Position numbers and translations under genes: made by a program
Assembly (NCBI GenBank): GCA_963825595.1
Contig: CAWGUE010000014.1
Location: forward strand, 165,386-229,385
DNA: 64,000 bases
Source: JARFQH01 sp963825595
GTDB lineage: Bacteria; Desulfobacterota; Desulfobacteria; Desulfobacterales; SG8-13
Reading direction: 5' to 3'
In this document: positions 1 through 9,314 of the stretch, in pieces
Numbering within the stretch: position 1 is the first letter of the stretch
Layout: each line of letters begins with the position of its first letter
The notes under the pieces: generated by a model
What the model was told of the DNA's origin: nothing
The model's database searches: none
Seen by the model: only the letters and a program-made list of their open reading frames with translations

Positions 1-1080
1 CCCACATCAACCCACATTGGTGTTTCACGTCGAATCGAGGACGCCGAAGAGAGGAGTCGGCTGAAGGAAATCGTTCAGTATTTGAGGCGTGAGCCCTTCG
101 GGTATATCGTCAGGACTGCAGCGGAAGGTGTGCCGGAAGAAAAAATTGCCTCAGAAATGACATTTTTGAGCAATATGTGGGCCAATATCAAGGAAAAGCA
201 TAAAACAGGCGCGGTACCGTCACTATTGCACCAGGAGCTGAGTTTAAGCCTGCGCGCCGTCAGAGACTTAATGATCAATGAAGCCGAAAGCATGGTGATT
301 GACTCCGAGGCGGGCCATGAAAAGATCCTGCGTTTTCTCGACACGTATATGCCTCGGCTGAAAGAAAATGTTGAGTTACACTATAGTGCTGAGCCGATTT
401 TTGACGCGTACAACTTGGAGGGAGACATTTCACGTGCGTTGAAGAAAAAAGTCTGGCTCAAGTCCGGCGGCTACGTTGTCATCGAGCACACCGAGGCCCT
501 TGTGGCAATTGACGTCAATACCGGCCGGTATGTCGGGAAATATAACCTCGAAGAAACCATTTTGAAAACCAACTTGGAAGCCGTCAGGGAAATCGCCTAT
601 CAGATGCGCTTGAGGGATATCGGAGGGATTATCATCATTGATTTTATTGACATGCAAAAAAAATCGAACCAGGAAAAAGTATTTCACGAACTCAAGGAGG
701 CCTGCAACAAAGACCGCAGCAAAACGCACATCCTGCCCATTTCTGAGCTGGGACTCATTCAGATGACGCGCAAACGGAACAAAAAACCCCTGAGCCGCAT
801 GCTCTGCGAACCGTGTCATTATTGTGAAGGGGAGGGGTATCTCATCTCAAAGCAGTCCATATGTTATAATATTTACCGCGAATTGTTGCGGGATAGCAGG
901 GATTCCAGCAGTACGCGATTGACACTGAAGGTCAACCCTCAAATAGCAGAACTTCTGCATGGTGAAGAGAACCGCCTGGTCAATAATATCGAAAGTACAT
1001 CCGGCAAACAGATCGTCATCTATCCCAATCCTAATTTTCACATCGAAGAATTTGAAATTTTCGAAAGCCTCCAGAAATGA
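1..1080 (+). CDS. rng: Ribonuclease G/E family protein, 5' truncated by window edge
   Basis: This is the C-terminal ~359 residues of an RNase E/G endoribonuclease, which cuts single-stranded RNA in rRNA maturation and mRNA decay. The reading frame is open from base 1, so the start lies outside the window. Visible family marks are the DNase I-like segment around VAIDVNTG with catalytic-site acidic residues, the IIIIDFIDM strand, and the Zn-link Cys pair in LCEPCHYCEGEG. After these comes the short C-terminal domain ending near residue 359, so it has the RNase G length class and no long RNase E scaffold tail. It sits upstream of rpmH, about 200 bases away. Confidence 0.93.
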   Translation, partial: PTSTHIGVSRRIEDAEERSRLKEIVQYLRREPFGYIVRTAAEGVPEEKIASEMTFLSNMWANIKEKHKTGAVPSLLHQELSLSLRAVRDLMINEAESMVIDSEAGHEKILRFLDTYMPRLKENVELHYSAEPIFDAYNLEGDISRALKKKVWLKSGGYVVIEHTEALVAIDVNTGRYVGKYNLEETILKTNLEAVREIAYQMRLRDIGGIIIIDFIDMQKKSNQEKVFHELKEACNKDRSKTHILPISELGLIQMTRKRNKKPLSRMLCEPCHYCEGEGYLISKQSICYNIYRELLRDSRDSSSTRLTLKVNPQIAELLHGEENRLVNNIESTSGKQIVIYPNPNFHIEEFEIFESLQK

Positions 1081-1149
1081 ACTGTCCTCCTGGCTATAAT
1101 GCTGTCATACATCAGGTCAATTTCACCGATAGAGACCCCACCTTTCAGC

Positions 1150-1178
1150 TTGACAACCGTTTATGTCTATGATTTATT
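1150..1178 (+). promoter_or_regulatory. Candidate sigma-70 promoter for rpmH-rnpA
   Basis: A perfect TTGACA (1150-1155) is followed after 17 bases by TTTATT (1173-1178, four of six consensus bases). It lies about 100 bases upstream of rpmH in the only sizeable gap ahead of the ribosomal-protein operon. The assignment rests on consensus match and position only. Confidence 0.45.
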
Positions 1179-1281
1179 TCCTCGGTTGTAGATTCACAAA
1201 GTATCTCCATTGGGGTTAACAGCCGATCGGCGCCATCATCCAAGTAACGATAGCCGGTATTTTTGATAAAGGGGAATGAAC

Positions 1282-1416
1282 ATGAAGAGAACTTTTCAAC
1301 CCAGCGTACTTAAACGTGCCAGAAAGCATGGGTTTTTAAAGCGAATGTCAACCAAAGGCGGACGTCGCATCATTAACCGTCGTCGGGCTAAGGGCCGCAG
1401 GCGTCTGGCTGTGTGA
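1282..1416 (+). CDS. rpmH: 50S ribosomal protein L34
   Basis: A 44-residue, very basic protein beginning MKRTFQPSVLKRARKHGF and ending GRRRLAV, matching L34 over its whole length. L34 is a small structural protein of the large ribosomal subunit. The ATG at 1282 is chosen over the in-frame ATG at 1276 because the AAAGGGG Shine-Dalgarno then has a workable spacing. The gene heads the classic rpmH-rnpA-yidD-yidC-jag-mnmE order. A GC-rich imperfect palindrome (1417-1434) directly follows the stop codon. Confidence 0.97.
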   Translation: MKRTFQPSVLKRARKHGFLKRMSTKGGRRIINRRRAKGRRRLAV

Positions 1417-1534
1417 GGGGCCAATATTGGCTCCTACTGTGCGGTCGATGTAAGAAACGATCCGCAGGCGGGGTCATGTGTTTATCATTAAGCTGCTGTT
1501 TTTTTAATTATATCGTCTCGTAGGTTAACGTCTG

Positions 1535-1894
1535 TTGGGTGTGTACTCATTTCCGAAGGCTGACAGAATATTAAAACGCCCAGAGTTTATAAAGCTGGCT
1601 CAGTCCGGAAAGAAAATTCACAACAGGCACTTTATCCTTTTTTTTAGCCCATCCAATCTGGGCCGATCGAGAATTGGAATCACGGTAAGCCGGAAAGTCG
1701 GTAGAGCGGTACAGCGAAATAGAATAAAACGTCTGGTGCGAGAGTATTTTCGATTAAATCGATACAGATTGAGCGGTTTTTGGGATATCAGTGTCATTGC
1801 CAAAAAAAGCGCGGCCGACCTCGCCAACAATGGGGTCCACTCCTCCTTGGCCCAAATCTTCGAACGCATTCACCGATATGCTGACCATAAGTAA
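1535..1894 (+). CDS. rnpA: Ribonuclease P protein component
   Basis: RnpA is the protein subunit that helps RNase P RNA bind and cleave tRNA 5' leaders. The 119-residue basic product has the RNR-type motif in AVQRNRIKRLVREYFR and the early LKRPEF and GITVSRKVG segments expected of the family. The start is uncertain: TTG at 1535 or GTG at 1541, neither with a strong ribosome-binding site. Its 3' end overlaps yidD by 17 bases, suggesting coupled translation. Confidence 0.95.
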   Translation: MGVYSFPKADRILKRPEFIKLAQSGKKIHNRHFILFFSPSNLGRSRIGITVSRKVGRAVQRNRIKRLVREYFRLNRYRLSGFWDISVIAKKSAADLANNGVHSSLAQIFERIHRYADHK

Positions 1895-2111
1895 AAGAGT
1901 CCTCAAACGTGCGGTGCTGATGTTGATTCGGGGTTACCAATTAATGGTGTCACCCTTCCTTGGTCCAGCTTGTAGATTCTACCCGAGTTGTTCAGAATAT
2001 GCATACTTGGCAATCTTCCGCTACGGTCTATTCAAGGGTGTTTACTTGGCCGCCCGGCGCCTTTTGCGATGCCACCCGTTTCATTCCGGCGGTATCGATC
2101 CCGTTCCGTGA
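1878..2111 (+). CDS. yidD: Membrane protein insertion efficiency factor YidD
   Basis: A 77-residue protein with the YidD signature: Y-Q-L-M-V-S-P, then CRFYPSCSEYA, then a RLLRCHPF segment and a short tail ending GGIDPVP. It is an amphipathic inner-membrane-associated protein that assists YidC-dependent insertion. The ATG at 1878 lies inside the end of rnpA. The three conserved cysteines of the family (two in CRFYPSC, one in RCHPF) are present. About 240 bases without a convincing gene separate it from yidC. Confidence 0.93.
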   Translation: MLTISKRVLKRAVLMLIRGYQLMVSPFLGPACRFYPSCSEYAYLAIFRYGLFKGVYLAARRLLRCHPFHSGGIDPVP

Positions 2112-2352
2112 TTAACATACTCACGTTAACGATTGGTTGCCGCAGTTGCAGGAATCAACAAGTGAGCTAACCGTTCATGTCAGCTTTATTTCCAGTGTCT
2201 ATATCACCTGCGAGAATTTGACGATTTGCGCACGATCAACTCTCTGGTCGCTTGGAAACACCGTCATGCCGGCGAGAGGAAATCGGGGACGGGGAATGGA
2301 TTTACCCACAGAACGCATAGACGCCGTACCGGTGACATCTTAGGAGATTTTA

Positions 2353-4023
2353 ATGGAACACACACGTGTCATTCTGGCCATTGCCTTGTCTTTCTTGGTT
2401 TTTATCGTCTGGCAGTTTCTCTTTGCTCCTGAAATACCCGTTCAGAAGTCAGCGGATAAACCCACCGCTTCAGGCCAGACCGAGGAAGCAGAGAAAAAAG
2501 TGGTCAGCCAAACGCCGTATGCCAAAAGTGCGGAACCGGTCGAAAAAGCCGGTTCGCAATCGGTTCCCGTTCCACAGATTTCCGGGCGGACCATTACGGT
2601 CGACACACCGTTTTATCGTGCCGAACTGACGGAAGGAAACGCGGTTGTAAAGAGTTTTGTTTTAAAAAAATATCGCGAATATGTTGAAAAGGACTCACCC
2701 TTGAAGCAGATGTTATCGCCCGAGATAGCCGAGGGCACCGTTCTGGTGACATTTGCCGAGAACAGCGTACCGCAATTAAATAACGCCGTATTCATTGCCC
2801 AAACCACAGACTCTGTCATTGAAGTTGCCGACGAACCGGTTGATTTGACATTTTCACTGAACACTCCCCAGGGGGTGGTTATCGACAAAACCTTTCGTTT
2901 TGATCCGAAATCGTATCTTGTTGGCTTGACGGTTGACGTAAAGAACGGATCGAGCGAACCCATTAAGGATCGGTTGGTGATTACGCTGAACAAGATCGTC
3001 AAAAAAGCAAAGAGGGCCTACGGATTTGAGGGTCCGGCTGCCTATATAAACGGCAAGCTCGAACAGATCGACCTCGGCGATATAGAAGACAAGAATCGAT
3101 ATGACGGCGTCATCAACTGGGTATCCATTCAAAGCCGGTATTTCATGTCCAGCATAATCCCGGAATCACCAACCGAAGGGACGTTACATCTTGCCCAAAA
3201 GGCTGGTGATCAGGTGGCCGCACAGTACATCATGTCTGAAACCAGCATAAACCCGGGCACCCAGCAGAGTTTTGAGTTTAAAATATTTGAGGGACCGATG
3301 AGCATGGGCCTTCTGAACAGTTACGGTTACAAGTTGGGTAAGGCGCTTGATTTCGGTTGGTTCGACATTTTGGCCAAACCCTGTCTGTGGTTGATGAATT
3401 TTATTTACGACCATTTGATTCCCAATTACGGCATTGCCATTATCATTCTCACCCTGTTCACCAAGGTGCTTCTCTGGCCGTTGGGTACAAAAAGCTACAA
3501 ATCGATGGGGGCAATGAAAAAACTGCAACCACTTATCAAAGAGATCAAGGAAAAATACGGTGACGACCGTAAACGGGTGAATGAGGAAACGATGGCCCTT
3601 TATCGGACATATAAAATCAATCCATTAGGCGGGTGCTTGCCCATGTTGGTGCAGATTCCGGTGTTTTTTGCCCTCTACCGCATGCTCTACGAGGCCATTG
3701 AGCTCCGGCATGCGCCGTTTTTTCTATGGATTAACGATTTAGCGGCACCGGATCGCCTTTTCAATTTTAATTTTTCAATACCTTTCATGGATCCGCCTTA
3801 CGGCATACCCGTGCTCACTCTTGTCATGGGGGCAACCATGTTTCTGCAGCAGAGAATGTCACCACCGATGGGGGACCCGGCCCAGGCTAAAATGATGATG
3901 TTGCTACCCATTGTGTTTACTTTCATATTCATCAATTTTTCATCCGGTCTTGTCTTGTACTGGCTTGTGAGTAATATTGTCTCTATCGGACAGCAATATT
4001 ACATCACGAAAAAGAATGCCTAG
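2353..4023 (+). CDS. yidC: Membrane protein insertase YidC
   Basis: A 556-residue YidC of the Gram-negative type. An N-terminal transmembrane anchor (about residues 5-24) is followed by a large periplasmic beta domain (about 60-340). The C-terminal part holds the conserved insertase core: YGIAIIILTLFTKVLLWPL, then a K/E-rich cytoplasmic loop, then NPLGGCLPMLVQIPVFFALY. AGGAG stands seven bases before the ATG. YidC inserts and folds inner-membrane proteins, alone or with SecYEG. It is followed after 15 bases by jag. Confidence 0.97.
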   Translation: MEHTRVILAIALSFLVFIVWQFLFAPEIPVQKSADKPTASGQTEEAEKKVVSQTPYAKSAEPVEKAGSQSVPVPQISGRTITVDTPFYRAELTEGNAVVKSFVLKKYREYVEKDSPLKQMLSPEIAEGTVLVTFAENSVPQLNNAVFIAQTTDSVIEVADEPVDLTFSLNTPQGVVIDKTFRFDPKSYLVGLTVDVKNGSSEPIKDRLVITLNKIVKKAKRAYGFEGPAAYINGKLEQIDLGDIEDKNRYDGVINWVSIQSRYFMSSIIPESPTEGTLHLAQKAGDQVAAQYIMSETSINPGTQQSFEFKIFEGPMSMGLLNSYGYKLGKALDFGWFDILAKPCLWLMNFIYDHLIPNYGIAIIILTLFTKVLLWPLGTKSYKSMGAMKKLQPLIKEIKEKYGDDRKRVNEETMALYRTYKINPLGGCLPMLVQIPVFFALYRMLYEAIELRHAPFFLWINDLAAPDRLFNFNFSIPFMDPPYGIPVLTLVMGATMFLQQRMSPPMGDPAQAKMMMLLPIVFTFIFINFSSGLVLYWLVSNIVSIGQQYYITKKNA

Positions 4024-4038
4024 CCCTGGAGGAACGTC

Positions 4039-4839
4039 ATGGCGTTTATACTGGAGCTTGAAGCAAGGAACGTGGAACAGGCCGTTCAATTGGCATGCGA
4101 AAAACTTGAGATTCCACGGCAAGAACTTGACTACGATGTTATATCCCACGGAACCAGTGGCATCTTCGGCCTCGGCCGAAACAAAAAAGCCAAAATTCGT
4201 GTTGTACTGCCAGAGGAGAACGACGCGTCGCGGTCATCTGAAAACATTTCCACCGATTCGGTCGATACGAAAGAGAGCACCTCGGTCGATATTAAGAATC
4301 ATGGCCAGGAGCTGATTCACGCAACATTCGAAAAGACCGATACCATCGGCCCAGCCAAAGAAGAACCACGGGTGGCTCTGGGAAAAGAGATTCTTCAACG
4401 CATCGTCGATACCATTACATCCGATGCGACTGTAACATTAGAGCAGGATCCAGAAAGAATAACATTTAACGTCCATGGTGGAAATTCGGCATTGCTGATC
4501 GGAAGACACGGCCAAACTCTCGATGCGATGCAATCACTGGTGGAAAAAATCATCAACAGAAGCAACGCTGAAAGAATCTGGGTCCAGGTCGATGTCGAGG
4601 GTTATCTGGAAAACCGGAAAAACAATCTTATCAGGCATGCCGAGCGAATGGCCCAGAAGTGCAAGAATATCCACCGTCCGGTTACCGTTGGAAACATGAA
4701 TGCTCACGACCGACGGATCGTTCACCTGGCGCTGCGAGGCGACAATAGAGTCAGAACCCATAGCTCAGGAGATGGATACTTGCGTAAGCTCGTCATCTTT
4801 CCACGAAAAAATTCTTTCTCAAAACGGCGACCTTCATAG
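4039..4839 (+). CDS. jag: Jag/KhpB RNA-binding protein
   Basis: A 266-residue protein with three modules: an N-terminal Jag domain (about 1-55, containing SHGTSGIFGLGRNKKAKI), an acidic linker (about 60-115), and KH plus R3H domains. The KH loop is seen at LIGRHGQTLDAMQ and the R3H at NNLIRHAERMAQK. It binds RNA and is usually co-transcribed with yidC. A GGAGG lies seven bases before the ATG. The linker is longer than in short Firmicute homologues, which is usual for proteobacterial members. Confidence 0.92.
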   Translation: MAFILELEARNVEQAVQLACEKLEIPRQELDYDVISHGTSGIFGLGRNKKAKIRVVLPEENDASRSSENISTDSVDTKESTSVDIKNHGQELIHATFEKTDTIGPAKEEPRVALGKEILQRIVDTITSDATVTLEQDPERITFNVHGGNSALLIGRHGQTLDAMQSLVEKIINRSNAERIWVQVDVEGYLENRKNNLIRHAERMAQKCKNIHRPVTVGNMNAHDRRIVHLALRGDNRVRTHSSGDGYLRKLVIFPRKNSFSKRRPS

Positions 4840-4908
4840 CATAAACGGTCCGTATGGCTTTATGATTTTTTCCCTGCAGGTCCAGCCGGTCCATACAATC
4901 GATTAGGC

Positions 4909-6330
4909 ATGGATACCCCGACAATTGCCGCAATTGCCAGTCCTCCCGGCAGCGGGGGGATCGGAATCATCAAGATTTCAGGCCCCGATGCCGTTGGGAT
5001 TGCCGCACGCACCTTTCGTCACCGCAACAGTAACAAAGGGGACGACATCTACAAGGAACAAAAGCACCTAACCGAATTTCACTCTCACCACCTGTACTAC
5101 GGCCATATCGTCGACCCTGAGAATTGTCATGTTCTGGACGAGGTTCTCCTGGTTGTGATGCGGGCACCGCGATCCTACACGCGAGAGGACGTTGTCGAAA
5201 TTCAGGCGCACTCGGGCCCTGCCGTCATGCACCACATCTTGGCTCTCGTTCTCCGGCAGGGAGCCCGGATGGCCGAACCGGGTGAATTTACGCGCCGCGC
5301 TTTTTTAAACGGTCGCATCGATTTGACCCAGGCCGAAGCCGTTATCGATCTTATCAGCGCTAAAACGGATGCCGCATTCAAGGCAGCAACCAATCAAGTG
5401 TCGGGTCGATTGAAGAAGGTCGTGGAAAATGTTCGCTCTCACCTGACAGATTTTCTCGTTCAGATCGAGGCCGGAATCGATTTTCCCGAAGACCTGGCCG
5501 ATATCCGAACGGGCACGCGTATGGAGGAGGTATTGCAGGAAGAGGTTGCCGAGCCGATCCAAAATCTTATTGTCAGCTACCGGGAGGCGCACATATACCG
5601 GGATGGACTCGAAATGGCGATAGTTGGGCGGCCCAATGTGGGGAAATCAAGTCTTTTGAACTGCCTGGTTGAAAAGGACCGAGCCATTGTCAACCCGGTT
5701 CCAGGAACGACCCGAGACCTTGTCGATTGCACATTCCAGTTGCAGGGGATACCCGTGACAGTCACCGACACGGCCGGTATTCATGCAACCGTTGATCCGG
5801 TAGAGCAGATCGGTATTTCCAAAAGCCAGGCATGTATCGACGAAGCCCATCTGATTTTACTGGTTCTCGATGCTTCGGAATCCATAGAAGAATCCGATCA
5901 TCAGATTTATGAATATTGTCGCAACAAACCGGTCATATATGTGATCAATAAAATAGATTTGATTCCCGATGCCAAAAGCGATGCGAATTTACCCCCGGCA
6001 CGCTGGAAACCCGGAACCAGAGTACCGGTATCCGCCCTGCATGGTACTGGTATCGATCAGTTGAAGGCGCAGATTTTTTCTGAAGTCGTGGACCATCCGC
6101 AAGGTATCGCTTCCCATGCGATTATTCCCAACCTGAGGCATCATGAAGCTCTTGAAAAATGCTATCGAAATGTTAAGAGTGTCGGCAGGGGGTTGCGGGA
6201 GAATAGGCCGATGGAGTTGGTGGCGATCGATATCTATGAAGCTCTGGGCTCGCTCGATGACATTCTCGGGACCCGTGCCGGAGGAGATCTGCTCGATCAA
6301 ATCTTCAGCCGATTTTGCATCGGGAAGTGA
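4909..6330 (+). CDS. mnmE: tRNA modification GTPase MnmE
   Basis: A 473-residue MnmE (TrmE), which with MnmG modifies wobble uridine U34 of certain tRNAs. It has the N-terminal tetrahydrofolate-binding domain beginning DTIAAIASPPG-like and a helical middle. An inserted G domain has the P-loop GRPNVGKS (about 240-247), DTAG and NKID motifs. The C-terminal CIGK motif, whose cysteine belongs to the active site, is intact. It closes the rpmH-to-mnmE cluster. Confidence 0.96.
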   Translation: MDTPTIAAIASPPGSGGIGIIKISGPDAVGIAARTFRHRNSNKGDDIYKEQKHLTEFHSHHLYYGHIVDPENCHVLDEVLLVVMRAPRSYTREDVVEIQAHSGPAVMHHILALVLRQGARMAEPGEFTRRAFLNGRIDLTQAEAVIDLISAKTDAAFKAATNQVSGRLKKVVENVRSHLTDFLVQIEAGIDFPEDLADIRTGTRMEEVLQEEVAEPIQNLIVSYREAHIYRDGLEMAIVGRPNVGKSSLLNCLVEKDRAIVNPVPGTTRDLVDCTFQLQGIPVTVTDTAGIHATVDPVEQIGISKSQACIDEAHLILLVLDASESIEESDHQIYEYCRNKPVIYVINKIDLIPDAKSDANLPPARWKPGTRVPVSALHGTGIDQLKAQIFSEVVDHPQGIASHAIIPNLRHHEALEKCYRNVKSVGRGLRENRPMELVAIDIYEALGSLDDILGTRAGGDLLDQIFSRFCIGK

Positions 6331-6436
6331 GCCGTGTTCCACGTGAAACATTTGCGATGCTGTACCGAGGGTGATACATTGCGTTACTGGCCTGCGGATG
6401 CCGGCCGGCATAATCCAAACCAAAAGGAGGACATCA

Positions 6437-7144
6437 ATGGATTTTGACCTCGAGCCTTACTTCAGGCGCTACGAGGCGTTGGTGAAGTTGGCAGACCAGG
6501 CCTTTGAGCGGGTGGCCAAGGATCACCCCGAATGCATCAGTTGCAAGCTCGGCTGTGCGGATTGTTGCCATGCGCTCTTTGATTTGACTTTAATCGAAGC
6601 CCTCTACATCAATCACAAGTTTAAGGAGAAGTTTCAAGGACCGGAAAGAGAGGCGTTGCTCCAAGGGGCCAATACGGCCGACAGGCAAATTGCCCGAGTC
6701 AAGCGGCACGCTGTCGATGACCTGCAAAGAGGCATTGGAGAGAAAGAAATTCTGGAGGAACTTGCCCGCAAGCGGGTACGATGCCCGCTTCTCAGTGACC
6801 AGAATTCTTGCAATCTATACGGTTATCGTCCGATTACCTGTCGATTCTACGGTATTCCGACCGCCATCGGTGGTGTGGGGCACACCTGCGGCGTTTCGCG
6901 GTTTAAAAAAGGACAACGGTACCCGACCGTCAACCTGGATCTCCTCCATCAGCAGTTGCAGCAGATCAGCGCCGAACTTGTAAGGGATATGGAATCTAAA
7001 TTTATCAAATTGGCCGATATTCTCGTTCCATTGTCCATGGCGCTCCTGACCCTCTACGACGAGGAATATCTGGGAATCGATTGCGTTGATACCCGCGACG
7101 ATGTTGCCAAGTCGACCTCGGCGAAAGGAAGGCGTTTACCATGA
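6437..7144 (+). CDS. YkgJ-family cysteine cluster protein
   Basis: A 235-residue protein with the metal-binding cysteine cluster CISCKLGCADCC near residues 31-45. Further cysteines follow at CPLL, CNLYGYRPITCRFYG and HTCGVS. The family (UPF0153/YkgJ) is thought to bind Zn or Fe-S, and its reaction is not established. The ATG at 6437 is chosen because AAAGGAGG stands just before it; the frame is open further upstream. Its stop overlaps the start of the next gene (ATGA), so the two are translationally coupled. A second YkgJ-like gene is at 25526-26203. Confidence 0.8.
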   Translation: MDFDLEPYFRRYEALVKLADQAFERVAKDHPECISCKLGCADCCHALFDLTLIEALYINHKFKEKFQGPEREALLQGANTADRQIARVKRHAVDDLQRGIGEKEILEELARKRVRCPLLSDQNSCNLYGYRPITCRFYGIPTAIGGVGHTCGVSRFKKGQRYPTVNLDLLHQQLQQISAELVRDMESKFIKLADILVPLSMALLTLYDEEYLGIDCVDTRDDVAKSTSAKGRRLP

Positions 7145-7503
7145 CTGAATTCTCACAGGAAGAGGCCGAACAACGCAAAAAGGCGGTCTTCGATGCCATG
7201 TCGGGTCGCCGGCAGCAGCATATACTGAAAAAAGGATACCAAAAATGGGATCCGTTTCAAGAACCTAAAGACCCGATCGAAATTCGCAGGGACAAGTCCA
7301 AACGGACCACCCAGATGTTGGTTCGGGAATTTCTGCAGTCCCGATTGGCTGAAACCTGCAGCAATACATACTCGAGGGGTGCACTGGAGATCGCTTTGGG
7401 TATCGTCAACGAAGACGAGCGATTCATTGCAATGTATGAATTTTCCTGTTGGTATCGGGAGTTGCTGCGCAGGGAAGGCGTTGACGAAAACCTGCTGCGG
7501 TGA
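7141..7503 (+). CDS. Conserved hypothetical protein coupled to YkgJ-like gene
   Basis: A 120-residue soluble, charged protein that I do not recognise beyond a resemblance to uncharacterised deltaproteobacterial proteins. The N-terminal half is rich in K, R and E (MSGRRQQHILKKGY, WDPFQEPKDP). The C-terminal half looks helical. It has no signal peptide, membrane segment or cysteine motif. The four-base ATGA overlap with the preceding cysteine-cluster gene suggests the two products act together. Confidence 0.7.
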   Translation: MTEFSQEEAEQRKKAVFDAMSGRRQQHILKKGYQKWDPFQEPKDPIEIRRDKSKRTTQMLVREFLQSRLAETCSNTYSRGALEIALGIVNEDERFIAMYEFSCWYRELLRREGVDENLLR

Positions 7504-7579
7504 GCGCGATATCCTTCGCAACCTAAAAAGAGAGCCCTCCTACCCTTATGTGCAAAGAAGGCAGATGTTGCCCTCTTTC

Positions 7580-7879
7580 CTATTTGAACGTGCTTCCCAG
7601 AACATACTCCTCGTAGACAGTCGGCCCGAGCTGGAACACTTCCAACATGGCTTCAGTCATTGTTCGGGTCGGATTTCCTTTCCACTTCAACCAGTCCTCC
7701 ATGCTCTGCCAAGTAGCCCTGACGGCAATGCTCTGTGGATCCGTGGCACTTGTCAGTGTTTCACCGGAAAGGTATCCGCATTGCTTTATGGTTCCAGACC
7801 GCAATTGCATGAGCAGTGTCAGTATTTCCGATGTGTTGTCGCGAATGAATTTCCTTTTGATGGAGATTTTAGCGAGCAC
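7580..7879 (-). CDS. Antibiotic biosynthesis monooxygenase (ABM)-fold protein
   Basis: A protein of about 99 residues starting at GTG 7879 (VLAKISIKR), the point where the ABM ferredoxin-like fold usually begins. The frame stays open to 8005 but the extra N-terminus has no family character. The segments SGTIKQCGYLSGETL and WQSMEDWLKWKGNP are typical of this dimeric alpha-beta barrel family, which includes quinol monooxygenases and haem-degrading enzymes. No specific substrate can be assigned. It is downstream of the decarboxylase genes on the same strand, 241 bases away. Confidence 0.65.
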   Translation of the reverse strand: MLAKISIKRKFIRDNTSEILTLLMQLRSGTIKQCGYLSGETLTSATDPQSIAVRATWQSMEDWLKWKGNPTRTMTEAMLEVFQLGPTVYEEYVLGSTFK

Positions 7880-8120
7880 GAGATGAGTCCGTTGTTTCGA
7901 TGAATTCTTTAAGATTAAGAGCCGAGAAACGGATCGACATTTCGGGCTCGAGAACCATTCTGCGGTCTCAAACAAGGGGGAGCGTTTAAAACGGCCGGAG
8001 TTCACATGTCCATGCCATGAAGGTCTGCCGAGGGCAAGGGAAGTTGGATGAAGGGATTTAAAAGATTGAGGAAACCAGCTGTGTCACTCTATTGACCGAT
8101 TCGCACTATTCGCCGACCGG

Positions 8121-9248
8121 TTAAACCGCCAGAAAACTCCAAAGAATTCCGGCACATATCGCCGATCCGATGACGCCGGAAGAATTGCAGGCCATGGCAT
8201 GCATCAGCAGGTAATTGGTCGGATCCGATTTAAGGCCGACGAGGTGCACCTCACGGGCCGAACCCGGTACAGCCGATACGCCGGCGGCACCGAGCAGGGG
8301 GTTTATCTTTTCTTTCGAAAACAGATTCAAGATTTTGGCGAACAAGACACCCGAGGCCGTGGCAATGCTGAAGGCAATGGCTCCTAAAAAGAAGATGCCC
8401 ACAGATTTTGTAGTTAAAAAGACATCGGCCTGGGTGCTGGCGCCAACTGTAAACCCGAGAAATATCGTAGCGGTATCGATGATCGCGGTTCGGGCGGTTT
8501 GAGCCAAACGTTCAACCACGCCGGATTCCTTCATGAGATTACCGAAAAAGAAGGGGCCCAAAAGGGGGATGGAGGCCGGAGCCAGAAAACAGCAAAGGAT
8601 CAGACCGGCTGCAGGAAAGAGCAGTTTTTCGACACGGGAAACCGGTCGGATATCCGGCATGTGAATCCGGCGCTCGTCTTTGGTTGTGAGCAGGCGCATG
8701 ATCGGCGGCTGAATAATTGGAATCAGAGCCATGTAAGAATAAGCGGCAATGGCGATGGGTCCGATCAGGTGCGGTGCCAGTTTGGCCGTTAGAAAAATCG
8801 AGGTCGGACCGTCCGCACCACCGATGATGGCGATTGAGGCCGCTTCTTTCGGCAGAAACCCGAAAGCCAGGGCACTGAGCAGAGTGAAGTATATGCCCAT
8901 TTGGGCAGCTGCTCCCAGTAGCATGAGTTTAGGCTTCGCCAGCAGAGATGAAAAATCGGTCATCGCGCCCAGGCCCAAAAAGACAATGGAAGGGTAGACT
9001 CCCGAGGTGACGCCAAAGTAAAGATAGTGCAAAACACTATTAGGTTCGTATATTCCGAGACCGAATCCTTTAAAAAACGGTATGTTGCCGACCAGAATGC
9101 CGAATCCGATGGGTAGCAGCAGCAGCGGTTCGTATTGCTTGGCGATGGCGAGGTAGACAAACAGTGATCCCACCAGCAACATGATGATGTTGCGAAAATC
9201 TACCAGATAGTAACCGGTGTTGGTCAAAAACTGTATCAGCAGATCCAT
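8121..9248 (-). CDS. Na+-translocating decarboxylase beta subunit (OadB/GcdB/MmdB family)
   Basis: A 375-residue polytopic membrane protein of the sodium-ion-pump decarboxylase beta family. It contains the conserved PSIVFLGLGAMTDF region, a GGADGPTSIF loop, and the C-terminal GAAGVSAVPGSAREVH and NYLLMHAMACNSSGVIGSA segments. It couples decarboxylation of a carboxybiotin carrier to Na+ export. AAGGA stands eight bases before the ATG. The gamma-like gene lies just upstream in the operon. No alpha (carboxyltransferase) or biotin carrier gene is in this window, so the substrate (oxaloacetate, methylmalonyl-CoA or glutaconyl-CoA) is open. Confidence 0.92.
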   Translation of the reverse strand: MDLLIQFLTNTGYYLVDFRNIIMLLVGSLFVYLAIAKQYEPLLLLPIGFGILVGNIPFFKGFGLGIYEPNSVLHYLYFGVTSGVYPSIVFLGLGAMTDFSSLLAKPKLMLLGAAAQMGIYFTLLSALAFGFLPKEAASIAIIGGADGPTSIFLTAKLAPHLIGPIAIAAYSYMALIPIIQPPIMRLLTTKDERRIHMPDIRPVSRVEKLLFPAAGLILCCFLAPASIPLLGPFFFGNLMKESGVVERLAQTARTAIIDTATIFLGFTVGASTQADVFLTTKSVGIFFLGAIAFSIATASGVLFAKILNLFSKEKINPLLGAAGVSAVPGSAREVHLVGLKSDPTNYLLMHAMACNSSGVIGSAICAGILWSFLAV

Positions 9249-9314
9249 TGAACAGATTCCTTCTTACTCGTGGATGTGATCAGAAAAGACGGCGGTGATG
9301 TCACTCCGGGCAAT